Assembly: GCA_038227995.1 (NCBI GenBank)
Contig: JBBRPP010000017.1
Coordinates: forward strand, 1 to 64,000
Reading direction: 5' to 3'
DNA: 64,000 nucleotides
DNA from: WLMZ01 sp038227995
GTDB lineage: Bacteria > Actinomycetota > Acidimicrobiia > Acidimicrobiales > Ilumatobacteraceae
Shown here: positions 15,467 through 23,382 of the stretch, piece after piece
Position numbering within the stretch: position 1 is the first letter of the stretch
Layout: each line of letters opens with the position of its first letter
The notes under the pieces: model-generated
The model's database searches: none
The model's input: only the letters and a program-made list of their open reading frames with translations
What the model was told of the DNA's origin: nothing
Program-made: the position numbers and the translations under genes

Positions 15467-16984
15467 TCAGCCCCCGGAGAACTGCTGGGAGATCCGGTTC
15501 GAGTCGAGCTTGGCAAGATCGAGGGCTGGATCGGACGCGATCTTGACCACGTACGAGGGATCGCAGTCAAAGGTCGCTGGCGCGGTAGGAACGATGCGGT
15601 CGTACTTCGTGCCATTGAACTTCAGCAGGGCGGTGCACTGGGTCGGATGGTTCGCACCGGGATCGGTCGGGGTGTACAGACCGTGGCCGGTCCAGTCGTG
15701 GATGTTCTTCAGATTGCCGACCGCGCACTCCCTCGTGAGGGTTGCGCCGCACTCCTGCGCAGCGGTGGCCCACAGCAGGAACGACGACGCCGCTGTCGAT
15801 CCGAGTTGGGAGATGTCGCCGCCCTTGTCATGGATCAGGTCGAGATAGTCCTGAACTGCGTGTGTCTTGTCAGACGCAGCTTCCTCGAACGGGGTGCTCG
15901 ACATGCGTACGTACACGTTGTCCATCGCGTGGTCGGCGTTCGCGGCTGCGCACTGCGCCGAATAGTGGTTGGCCTCCGTGAGCACCGGAATGTCGAGGCC
16001 GTTGGCCTTCGCCGTCTGCATGAAGATCTGCAGGTTCGGCAGACAAGCGCCCGACCAGTAGAGAGCACCGGCACCTGCGTCCTTGATCTGCTTGACGAAC
16101 GGAGTCCAGTCCGTCTCGCCGACCGGGTTGTACTCGATCGTGGTCGAGACCCAGTTCCATCCGAAGCTCTTCGACGCGATCACTGCCCGGTCGCGGGATT
16201 CCTGGGTGGCCGAGAACGCTCCGGCGAGTGCAGCGGCCTTCTTGACCCCATCAGGGAACAATTCGGCGAACTGCTTGTACATCCCCGCTGTTGCCTCGTC
16301 GGACGGGCCGGGCGTCGGCGCGAAGACATCTTTGCCATGGGCAAACGCCGCGCTCACGGCATAGCCAGGCACCGCAGGCAGGCCGCAGCCAAGCCGGATC
16401 TCCTCCTGGTTGCTGTCGAAAGCCCAGCCTTCGCCGACGAGAAAGAAGTCGCCACCGTCGCAGGCGGCCTGAATCGCCGGACCGACGTTGAAGAGCGCTG
16501 CGTCGTAGTAGTCGAACTGAATTTGACGACCATTGATACCGCCGAGCTCATTGCACTTCGAGACCATCGCCTTCATCGCATCGGTCAGCTCGTGATTCAG
16601 GCCTGGTGCGCCCGTGTAGCCGGCATCGTCACCGCCGGCGATCTTGATCGCGTCCTGGGTGACACCTGGCGTCTTGCCATCGTCGAGGTTGTTGCCATCT
16701 CCCTTGCTGCACGGCCACGGCGCATCGCCGAACATCGGCAGGGCGGGTGCAGTTGTCGTCGTCTCCGCAGCCACTGTGGTGACGCCGGCCGTGTCGGCCG
16801 TCGAGGCGGGAGTCTCGACCGTGGTGGGCGTCGCGCCGGCGGCGGCAGTGGTCGTCGGCGCCGCCGTCGTCGCCGTGGATGCCGTTGTTCCGGCTGCTTT
16901 GTCCCTGTCCTTACCGCAGGCCGCGGCAGTCAGTGCGAGCACGGTCAGTGCCGCCGCAATTCGAAAGGATCGCGTCCTCTGCAT
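15467..16984 (-). CDS. ABC-type substrate-binding lipoprotein (branched-chain amino acid type)
   Basis: 505 aa. Lipoprotein signal MQRTRSFRIAAALTVLALTAAACGK (lipidated Cys23), a Thr/Ala-rich linker, then a type-1 periplasmic binding fold (Peripla_BP_6): CNELGGINGRQIQFDYYDAALFNVGPAIQAACD, VKKAAALAGAFSATQESRD and GAGALYWSGACLPNLQIFMQTAKANGLDIPVL. It captures an unknown small ligand for the fused Liv-type transporter at 24.9-29.9 kb, or signals its presence. A perfect TATAAT (minus strand, 17059-17064) about 75 nt upstream, with a TGAACGGACGTTCA palindrome over the -35 region, suggests regulated expression. Confidence 0.88.
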   Translation of the reverse strand: MQRTRSFRIAAALTVLALTAAACGKDRDKAAGTTASTATTAAPTTTAAAGATPTTVETPASTADTAGVTTVAAETTTTAPALPMFGDAPWPCSKGDGNNLDDGKTPGVTQDAIKIAGGDDAGYTGAPGLNHELTDAMKAMVSKCNELGGINGRQIQFDYYDAALFNVGPAIQAACDGGDFFLVGEGWAFDSNQEEIRLGCGLPAVPGYAVSAAFAHGKDVFAPTPGPSDEATAGMYKQFAELFPDGVKKAAALAGAFSATQESRDRAVIASKSFGWNWVSTTIEYNPVGETDWTPFVKQIKDAGAGALYWSGACLPNLQIFMQTAKANGLDIPVLTEANHYSAQCAAANADHAMDNVYVRMSSTPFEEAASDKTHAVQDYLDLIHDKGGDISQLGSTAASSFLLWATAAQECGATLTRECAVGNLKNIHDWTGHGLYTPTDPGANHPTQCTALLKFNGTKYDRIVPTAPATFDCDPSYVVKIASDPALDLAKLDSNRISQQFSGG

Positions 16985-17058
16985 GTGAATTCCCCCTGTG
17001 TGATCGCCATGCTCGGCAGGGCTGTACCTGCGAAGTCCTCAAGATGTGGCTTGCGAAT

Positions 17059-17064
17059 ATTATA
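17059..17064 (-). promoter_or_regulatory. Consensus -10 box of the binding-protein gene
   Basis: TATAAT read on the minus strand, a full match to the sigma-70-type -10 consensus, in an AT-rich island within very GC-rich DNA, about 75 nt upstream of the start at 16984. Confidence 0.5.
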
Positions 17065-17075
17065 TGCATATCAAT

Positions 17076-17089
17076 TGAACGGACGTTCA
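17076..17089. promoter_or_regulatory. TGAAC-N4-GTTCA operator-like palindrome
   Basis: TGAACGGACGTTCA overlaps the -35 region of the TATAAT promoter. The same arms with other spacers occur at 42589-42602 and 42629-42642, in front of another binding-protein gene. I take this as an operator for a shared dimeric repressor. Confidence 0.55.
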
Positions 17090-17113
17090 GTCGAGCACGC
17101 CGACACGATCTGA

Positions 17114-18304
17114 TCAGACGTTGATCGTGGCGTCGCCGTGGACGTCTTCGACGGTCGGACCGATGCGATCGACGAGATCTGCGAGCGCAGCAGTGTCGAC
17201 CCGGTACAGCGATGCGGCGGTCTGGCCCAGGATCAGCCGGGCCTCGTCCTCGGGCACGCCGCGGAACCGGGTGGCGATCCACTCGCGAGTGTGCGGGTAC
17301 GTCCCCTCGGGGTGAGGCAGATCGTTGCCCCACAAGAGGTTGCCGATCCCGATCTCGTGGCGGCGATCGATCTCGTCGACACCGGGCGTCGACGCGGCGA
17401 AGAAGCAGTTGCGAGCGACGTACTCACTCGGCTTCATCATGAGGTCCTGCTTGAACGCATCGCCGAACTTGCGGGTGTTGTGGCCACCAACCCACTTCTC
17501 GTCCATCCGCTTCAGCTGATCGGGAACCCACCACGCGCCATTCTCGGCGATCGAATACTTCAGATTCGGATGGCGCTCGAACACGCCGGAGAGCAGCAAC
17601 ACCCAGAACGGACGAGCCGCCCACCACCAGGCCTCGGATGCGTAGATCGAGATGAAGCCCGGACCCGGCAGGTAGTCGGACGGTCCAGCACCCGAGTGCG
17701 TGTGCAACACGAGCCCTGCCTCGGCGCACGCCGCCCAGAAAGGGTCATACGCGGGATCGATGTAGGCCGGCTCGTCGAACCAACGCGTCGGCATCATGAC
17801 GCCGCGGAGGCCCATCTGCGCAGCGGCATGCACCTCGGCGACGGCGTCGTCGACGCCAGCGGTGACCGGCACGACGGCGACACCGATGCGACGATGTGGG
17901 TTCGTCCTGCAGAAGTCGGCGAGCCAGCGGTTGTGAGCGCGCGCTCCGGCTTTGACCGCGTCGGGATCCGAATCGCGACCTGATGCGAGCCCCGACCCGA
18001 ATGGCGACGACCCGAGACGTCCGGTCCCCAAGACATCGGCGTCAGGGAAGAGCACCTCTGCGGCGACGCCCTCCTTGTCGAGGATCGCGTCACGCGCAGC
18101 TGGGTCGTAGCCGGCTCGCATCTCGTGATCGCCCGTCTCCTCGTCCCATTCCTCGATGAACTCGTTGGCCACCATGCCCGCACTCGCGAGTCCGGCCTGG
18201 TGCTCGTCGAACTGAGCGCGGAAGCGCTCTTCGAGATACTCCCGGTAGATCGCCGCGGGAGGACCGGCGTGACCGTCGGCCGAGATGACGAGATATTTGC
18301 TCAT
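17114..18304 (-). CDS. Amidohydrolase-2 family protein
   Basis: 396 aa. TIM-barrel metal hydrolase/decarboxylase of the ACMSD-LigW family: N-terminal ISADGHAGPP (D-x-H position of the HxH metal site), HTHSGAGP for the next His, RHPNLKYSIAENGAWWVP, and the C-terminal Asp in LLWGNDLPHPEGTYPHT. Family members decarboxylate or hydrolyse aromatic or alicyclic acids. The gene is divergent from an acetoacetate-decarboxylase-like gene and the two share an 84-bp control region. It is a paralogue of the amidohydrolase at 39497. Substrate not predictable. Confidence 0.85.
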   Translation of the reverse strand: MSKYLVISADGHAGPPAAIYREYLEERFRAQFDEHQAGLASAGMVANEFIEEWDEETGDHEMRAGYDPAARDAILDKEGVAAEVLFPDADVLGTGRLGSSPFGSGLASGRDSDPDAVKAGARAHNRWLADFCRTNPHRRIGVAVVPVTAGVDDAVAEVHAAAQMGLRGVMMPTRWFDEPAYIDPAYDPFWAACAEAGLVLHTHSGAGPSDYLPGPGFISIYASEAWWWAARPFWVLLLSGVFERHPNLKYSIAENGAWWVPDQLKRMDEKWVGGHNTRKFGDAFKQDLMMKPSEYVARNCFFAASTPGVDEIDRRHEIGIGNLLWGNDLPHPEGTYPHTREWIATRFRGVPEDEARLILGQTAASLYRVDTAALADLVDRIGPTVEDVHGDATINV

Positions 18305-18342
18305 GCGAGCGACCCCCTATTGTCGAACTGAACCCAACATCG

Positions 18343-18369
18343 TATTATCGTACAGGTTTCGGAAATACC
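18343..18369 (+). promoter_or_regulatory. ATTATC-N9-TCGRAAA element, site A
   Basis: A 27-base block shared with 20092-20118 (minus strand) and 23206-23232: ATTATC, nine variable bases, TCGGAAATACC here. TATTAT could act as a -10 and TTTCGGAAA as an operator just downstream. It lies 19 nt before the ADC-like gene, between two divergent genes. Confidence 0.55.
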
Positions 18370-18388
18370 AACGAACGAGGGGGACGTC

Positions 18389-19168
18389 ATGGCACAGCCT
18401 GACCCGATCACGCCGGGCGACTACGCGAACTGGCCCACGCTGCGCGTCATCTATCGCACCGACGCCGACCGCATCGCCGACCTGTTGCCCCCCGGCATCA
18501 CCCCGGGAGACGAGCCGCACGTGCACATCCACGTGTATCAGGTCCCGATTGCCGGCGAGCCGGAGTTCGGTGTCGTCGTCATGGTCCCCGCGAAGTACGA
18601 CGGGCTCGATGGCTTCTACAACATCGGCTATGGCATCGACCAAGAGCAAGCAATCGCGATCAGCAACGAGTTGAACGGCCAGCCGAAGTTCCCCTGCACC
18701 ATCAAGTACTTCCGCATCGGCGGCCATGTCGTGGCCCGGGCGCACCACCAGGGGTACACGTTCCTCGAGTTCTCGGGCGACGTCGGCGCCGACATCTCTG
18801 ACGACGGGCCGCAGACCTGGACCGAGCACCAATGGTGGATGAAGTACTCACGCGCTGTGGGCGGCATCGAGAAGCGCTACGACTTCCCGCCGCACGTCGT
18901 CAAGGTGTCGTCCACGGCGTCTCTCGTGTATCGGATCCAGGTCGACGGCGATCTCGTCCTGCGCGACTCACCCTGGGATCCGATCGCCGAGCTGCTGCCG
19001 ATGCGCGAGCAGATCGCGGCCCACCTGCAGAAGACCCAGATGGACTACGCCAGCAGGTCGCTCACACTCGCCGGCGCGCTGGACCCCGACGCGTTCTGGC
19101 CGCACGCCGACACGATCGGCAAGTCGCGGTGGCCGGGCATGGGCGGCGGTCCGCGCAAGCGGCTCTGA
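18389..19168 (+). CDS. Acetoacetate decarboxylase family protein
   Basis: 259 aa. ADC fold: LRVIYRTDADRIADLLPPGITPG at the start, then GFYNIGYGIDQEQAIAISNELNGQPKFPCTIKYFRIG. The Lys in GQPKF occupies the place of the Schiff-base Lys region of acetoacetate decarboxylase, though the classic EEK context is not present. Family members include decarboxylases, aldolase-dehydratases and proteins of unknown function. The start has a strong GAGGGGG site. It is divergent from the amidohydrolase, with a shared motif A in between. I infer handling of a beta-keto or enolisable acid in the island's pathway. Confidence 0.75.
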   Translation: MAQPDPITPGDYANWPTLRVIYRTDADRIADLLPPGITPGDEPHVHIHVYQVPIAGEPEFGVVVMVPAKYDGLDGFYNIGYGIDQEQAIAISNELNGQPKFPCTIKYFRIGGHVVARAHHQGYTFLEFSGDVGADISDDGPQTWTEHQWWMKYSRAVGGIEKRYDFPPHVVKVSSTASLVYRIQVDGDLVLRDSPWDPIAELLPMREQIAAHLQKTQMDYASRSLTLAGALDPDAFWPHADTIGKSRWPGMGGGPRKRL

Positions 19169-19216
19169 CCGAAACGGGCGACAACGCTGATCGAACTCGA
19201 TCGAGCCGCGCTGCAG

Positions 19217-20076
19217 TCAGCCGAACTGGTGCAGCTCGGTCGGGTTGTCGCCGCGCACGAACTTCTCGAGACGCTCGCCCAGCGTTGCGACCGCACGCTC
19301 GGGGTTGAGGATCATCACGAAGCGCCCGTCGCGGATGCCGTCGACCACCAGATCTGCGAGCACGTCGAGCGGCTGGATGGGCATCCCCCGCTCGACCAGT
19401 TGGGCGACCGTCATCGCCGGCGTCGATCGCGGACGCTCGCGCGCGAGTTCCGCCGGGCGGTTGCGATCCGATGTCCAGAGACCCGTGTCGAGCAGACCCT
19501 GCCCGGATGGATAGAACACCGCCGCCCGTACGTTGGCTGTCTCGGCCCGAAGCTGCGCATCGAGACATTCTGTGAGGCACGTCACTGCGCATTTCGTCGC
19601 GGCGTACACCGATGCGGTCGGCATCGGTGAGATCGGCCCGTCAGGTGACGACGTGTTGATGACGATGCCCTCCTCGCCGGATGCAAGCATGCGCGGCACG
19701 AAGGCCTGGATCCCGTGGGCGACACCGAACACGTTGACTGAAAGGTCCACTTCCAGTCGTTGGGCGTCGTGTCCCAGATCGCCGCGCTCGGCGGACCGAC
19801 ACCGGCGTTGTTGCACAGCACGTGGACCTTGCCGTACTCCGCGTAGGCCGCTGCGGCGAGCGCCTCGACGGACTCGAACGACGTGACGTCGGTCTGGACC
19901 CCGATCGCCTCGGCACCCGTGGCGCACAGCTCGGCAACCGTACGTTCCAAAGCGCCCGATTCGATGTCGGCAACGACCAGTTTCATGCCCTCGCGCGCGA
20001 ACCGCTCGGCCAACGACTTTCCGATTCCGCCGGCCCCGCCAGTGACAACAGCGACGCGACCCCTGAGCTCGTCCAT
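19217..20076 (-). pseudogene. Short-chain dehydrogenase/reductase, frameshifted
   Basis: The N-terminal half (frame starting at 20076) has the NAD(P) motif VVTGGAGGIGKSLAERF, ADIESG, and CNNAGVGPPSAAIWDTTPNDWKWT. The C-terminal half lies in another frame: LSVNVFGVAHGIQAFVPRML, then INTSSPDG and the catalytic SVYAATKCAV (Tyr-x3-Lys). Reading ACC-TTT where ACC-CTT is expected indicates one missing C around 19744-19748. The span of 860 bases is one short of a multiple of three; restored, it would be 286 aa. All active-site residues are present, so this is either a very recent mutation or a sequencing/assembly error. It faces the Rieske gene across motif B and was probably a dehydrogenase of the same pathway. 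Confidence 0.8.
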
Positions 20077-20091
20077 TGATCCCCCGATTGA

Positions 20092-20118
20092 CATGTTTTC
20101 GAAAAGCATACGATAATA
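20092..20118 (-). promoter_or_regulatory. ATTATC-N9-TCGRAAA element, site B
   Basis: Minus-strand copy of the element: ATTATC, nine bases, TCGAAAACATG. It ends 15 nt before the SDR start at 20076 and lies between the SDR and the divergent Rieske gene, in the same arrangement as site A. Confidence 0.55.
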
Positions 20119-20250
20119 GGTCTCGAGCGACAAGCACACCGCTCGGAGTTGGGTGGAGTCGACGTTCCGCGCCGATGCGCACCGCTGCGCGGCGACAGAA
20201 CAAGGCTGTCCGCGGTAAGAATTCGTCGATCGACCAGAGGGGCTCCAACG

Positions 20251-21336
20251 ATGACCGACACGACAGCGATCAACGCCGACGAAGATCACGGCGAATTCTC
20301 CCTCGCGCTCGGCGAGCTCACGTCGACCGACATCAACGAACGAAACGGCGGCCTCCCGTCCGGTCTCCCGATGCCGCGCAACATTGACATGGTCACCGAT
20401 GCCTCGAAGCGGAAGCTCGTCACGCACTTCAAGGGGCCGAGGGTGCCGTTCCCTGTTCCGAATGGCTGGTTCATCGTCGCTGAGTCGAGCGAGCTCGAGA
20501 TCGGCGACGTGCGGGCGTTGTTCTACTTCGATCGCGACCTGGTCCTCTACCGCGGCAACGACGGCGTCGCCCGCGTGATGGACGCGCACTGCACGCACCT
20601 CGGTGCGCACCTTGCGGTTGGTGGCCGAGTCGATGCCAACTGCCTGCGCTGCCCCTTCCACGGTTGGGCGTTCGACGGCTCGACCGGCCGTTGCGTCGAC
20701 GTGCCGTACGGCGACACGAAACACATTCCGCCCAAGGCGCACAATCACTCGTACCCCACGATCGAACGCAACCACATGATCTGGGCGTGGTACCACGCCA
20801 AGGACGGCGAGCCGTTCTACGACGTGCCGACGGTCGACGAGTTCCACGACGATTCGTGGTCACCGATCCTCTGCCGTGACTTCGTGATCAACGTCGCCGC
20901 GCAGGAGATGGCCGAGAACAACGTCGACTTCGCCCATTTCCGCTACGTCCACGGCACCGACGCCATCCCCGAGGACGAATTCATCGTCGACGGCACCTAC
21001 AAGCGAACGACCAGCGCCGGAGGTGCGTTCGTGCGCGAAGGCTATGGGCTCGGCTTGGGCGTGCTGCGCGTGAAGGGTTACGTCACGTTCTTGTCGTCGA
21101 CGACCCCCGTCGATGCGTCGCGCGTGCACGTGCGGTGGATCTTCACCGCCCCGCTCGCGAATGGCGACGACGCCGCAGAACAGGCTGCGCACTCGTTTCT
21201 CTCCGGCGTCAGCCAGGACATCCCGATCTGGGAGAACAAGATCTACCGCGACCCGCCGATCATCACCAAGACCGAGAAGCTCATCCTCGAACACCGGCGC
21301 TGGTCGTTGCAGTTCTACTCCGACTTCGGCGACTGA
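20251..21336 (+). CDS. Rieske non-heme iron oxygenase, KshA-like
   Basis: 361 aa. Rieske cluster ligands: CTHLGAHL (CxH), then CLRCPFHGWAFDG (CxxH). The catalytic domain has the bridging Asp and iron ligands in EMAENNVDFAHFRYVHG. Layout and length resemble the oxygenase of 3-ketosteroid 9-alpha-hydroxylase and related bacterial Rieske monooxygenases (VAMP/KshA group). It needs a separate reductase, none of which is seen in the window. An N-terminal extension of about 60 residues precedes the Rieske domain. ATG 20251 follows AGAGGGG. It is divergent from the frameshifted SDR. Likely a ring or C-H hydroxylase of the pathway. Confidence 0.87.
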   Translation: MTDTTAINADEDHGEFSLALGELTSTDINERNGGLPSGLPMPRNIDMVTDASKRKLVTHFKGPRVPFPVPNGWFIVAESSELEIGDVRALFYFDRDLVLYRGNDGVARVMDAHCTHLGAHLAVGGRVDANCLRCPFHGWAFDGSTGRCVDVPYGDTKHIPPKAHNHSYPTIERNHMIWAWYHAKDGEPFYDVPTVDEFHDDSWSPILCRDFVINVAAQEMAENNVDFAHFRYVHGTDAIPEDEFIVDGTYKRTTSAGGAFVREGYGLGLGVLRVKGYVTFLSSTTPVDASRVHVRWIFTAPLANGDDAAEQAAHSFLSGVSQDIPIWENKIYRDPPIITKTEKLILEHRRWSLQFYSDFGD

Positions 21337-21369
21337 TCGGGAGCCCGACGGCCACGCGATGACCGACCG

Positions 21370-22404
21370 TCAATGGATTCGATGCGCGCCACGGACGAGC
21401 GGTGGCTCCATCTGGTTGACGACGCCCGGCGCCGCTGCACACACCGCCCGTATCGCGTTCACGACGGGCATCGCTGTCGTCGTTGCGCCGGCAAGGTGAC
21501 CATCGATTGCTTCGATCTTGCAACGCACGCCGGGATCGCCCTCGATCTCGATCACGTAGCCGTTCGTCACCGGCCAGTCGGGGGTCATGTCACTGCCCAG
21601 TTTCCACACGAACCGGCACTCGATCACCGATCGTCCACCTCGGATGCCCGCGACGACACCCTGAATGCCGGCGACTCGTCCGACGCCAACGGTCATGAAT
21701 CCGAAGTCGACGTCGCGGTTGGCCGTCGCCGTCTCGGCGCGGAACTCGACGGCATCGATCTCGACCGCCAGCGCCTTCGCCAGGTTTCGGATCTGATCCT
21801 TGAACGAACCGCACGATGCCTCCGCCAATGCTGCGATCTCAGGATCGTCGGGCAATCGATCGAAACCCATCGCGCGGAACATCCGCTCGTTCGCGTACTC
21901 CTGGATGTCGAGGGACTCCAGGATGGACAGCCGATCGATCGTGCGACACATCGCGCTGACCGCAAGCGCCACGGTCGGTGCATGGCCGGGGTAGATGCCG
22001 CTGCTGTAGAGCGATGACCCGCCACGCTCGGCTGCGCTGCGGATGCGCTCGGTCGCTTCGACGCCGTAGCCCGCGCCGGCAAGCATGTACATCGTCGTCA
22101 CGACGTTGATGCCCGATTCGAGGATGCGCTCGAGGTGATCGAAGTTGGGTCGGTAAGCGGTGTACACGACACAGTCGGGTCGCAGCGCGATCAATGCTTC
22201 GACATCAGCTGTCGCCACGACGCCGGTGGGCCCGAGTCCGGCGAGCTCACCGACATCGCGTCCGACCTTGTCGGCCGAATACGCATAGCACCCGATCAGC
22301 TCGAGCCCTGGATCGCTCAACACCCCGAGGACGGCCGCCCTCCCGGTCTTGCCGGTCGTCCACTGCACGACGCGCGGCCTGCGGTGCGTCGAGTCCGTGG
22401 TCAT
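21370..22404 (-). CDS. Dihydrodipicolinate reductase-like NAD(P)-binding protein
   Basis: 344 aa. N-terminal Rossmann domain VVQWTTGKTGRAAVLGVLSDPGLELIGCYAYS, then RPDCVVYTAYRP and INVVTTMYMLAGAGYG, as in DapB-fold proteins such as 2,4-diaminopentanoate dehydrogenase. The C-terminal half is a catalytic/dimerisation domain with SSLYSSGIYPGHAP. The start at 22404 fits the family; the frame extends further without similarity. It lies 31 nt downstream of the TetR gene, so the two are probably co-transcribed. A paralogue lies at 31437. In this context it could reduce or oxidise a keto group on the substrate rather than make lysine. Confidence 0.75.
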   Translation of the reverse strand: MTTDSTHRRPRVVQWTTGKTGRAAVLGVLSDPGLELIGCYAYSADKVGRDVGELAGLGPTGVVATADVEALIALRPDCVVYTAYRPNFDHLERILESGINVVTTMYMLAGAGYGVEATERIRSAAERGGSSLYSSGIYPGHAPTVALAVSAMCRTIDRLSILESLDIQEYANERMFRAMGFDRLPDDPEIAALAEASCGSFKDQIRNLAKALAVEIDAVEFRAETATANRDVDFGFMTVGVGRVAGIQGVVAGIRGGRSVIECRFVWKLGSDMTPDWPVTNGYVIEIEGDPGVRCKIEAIDGHLAGATTTAMPVVNAIRAVCAAAPGVVNQMEPPLVRGAHRIH

Positions 22405-22435
22405 GCCGTTCTCGAACGGCTGGAAGCGGAGCCGA

Positions 22436-23143
22436 TCACGATGCTCGTTCGGGATGATCGAACGGCTGCAACGGGATGCCCTTCGTCGCAGCGACACCGC
22501 GCAGCACCGTCTCAATTTCGCGTTCGAAACTCAGGCGAGCACCGGCGCGGCGCTCCTTGACGAGGCGGCGGATGTGCGTGAGTTGTCGTCTCGGCGTTTC
22601 GCTGAGGATCTTGCGATACGCCTCCGAACCGATACCCCGGTCGGCGAGATTGCTGTCGCGTTTCGCACTGATCACCAGACCGATCACGCATGCCGATACC
22701 AAGACGTAGGCGTCGTTGGCCTCGGTGACCGTGAACCCTTCGTCGACGAGAACGCCGAGGATGATGTCGAGGTTGAAGAGAACGGACTCCGGTCCGATCG
22801 CCCCTTCGAGGTACTGGCCGAGCAGACCGGGCTGGGTCGTGAACACCGCATGGTTGTAGTGGGCCCAGTCGAACAGCCACTGCGACCAGTTCTGGCCACG
22901 GTGGACGGGCAGCGGAACCGCTTGCGCAGAACGCTCGGCTGCGGCGCGCATCAGGTCATCGCGTCCACCGACGTAGTGATAGAGCGCGGAGATCGAGACG
23001 TCGAGGTGGTCAGCGACCGCGCGCAGGGTAAGTCCTTCGAGGCCGAGCTCGTGAGCCGCTTCGGCGATCATCGCCCGATTGAGCCGCGCCGGCCTGCCGG
23101 CTTTGCGCGTCGGCTGCGGAAGCGAGGGGTCACCGGGGGTCAT
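22436..23143 (-). CDS. TetR-family regulator
   Basis: 235 aa. HTH at about 20-65: LNRAMIAEAAHELGLEGLTLRAVADHLDVSISALYHYVGGRDDLMRAA. It is followed by an all-helical ligand domain (WSQWLFDWAHYNHAVFTTQPGLLGQYL). The start at 23143 has TACTCT exactly six bases upstream and no Shine-Dalgarno, so the mRNA is probably leaderless. It is divergent from a binding-protein gene, with element C of the ATTATC-N9-TCGRAAA family in between. This makes it the best local candidate for the protein that binds that motif at 18.3, 20.1 and 23.2 kb. Confidence 0.87.
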   Translation of the reverse strand: MTPGDPSLPQPTRKAGRPARLNRAMIAEAAHELGLEGLTLRAVADHLDVSISALYHYVGGRDDLMRAAAERSAQAVPLPVHRGQNWSQWLFDWAHYNHAVFTTQPGLLGQYLEGAIGPESVLFNLDIILGVLVDEGFTVTEANDAYVLVSACVIGLVISAKRDSNLADRGIGSEAYRKILSETPRRQLTHIRRLVKERRAGARLSFEREIETVLRGVAATKGIPLQPFDHPERAS

Positions 23144-23149
23144 TGTGGA

Positions 23150-23155
23150 AGAGTA
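23150..23155 (-). promoter_or_regulatory. Leaderless -10 box of tetR
   Basis: TACTCT on the minus strand, six bases from the ATG at 23143. Confidence 0.5.
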
Positions 23156-23205
23156 CCGAGTGAGCGCGTGGCGAGAGCAGGGTTGCACTCGATCTGATCA
23201 CGTGC

Positions 23206-23232
23206 CATTATCTATATGACATCGAAAATACC
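23206..23232 (+). promoter_or_regulatory. ATTATC-N9-TCGRAAA element, site C
   Basis: Third copy: ATTATC, nine bases, TCGAAAATACC. The TCG-AAATACC end is nearly identical to site A. It lies between the TetR gene and the binding-protein gene, about 150 nt from the latter's start. Confidence 0.55.
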
Positions 23233-23382
23233 CGCGGGGGCGGGCGACTGCGCATCGCAGGGATGACTCGGCCACGTCACACACGGCCTTTCGTCGACGC
23301 ACACCGCGACCCTTGCGGCTCGCACGTTGCGCCACATCGCGGACGTCCGAGGCGGTTCACATCAGATTGGGGAGGACGCAGG

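Noticed and set aside
15419..17113. 564-aa plus-strand frame antisense to the binding-protein gene
   Set aside because: Arg-rich, no motif, exactly opposite a clear lipoprotein gene; a GC-bias shadow.
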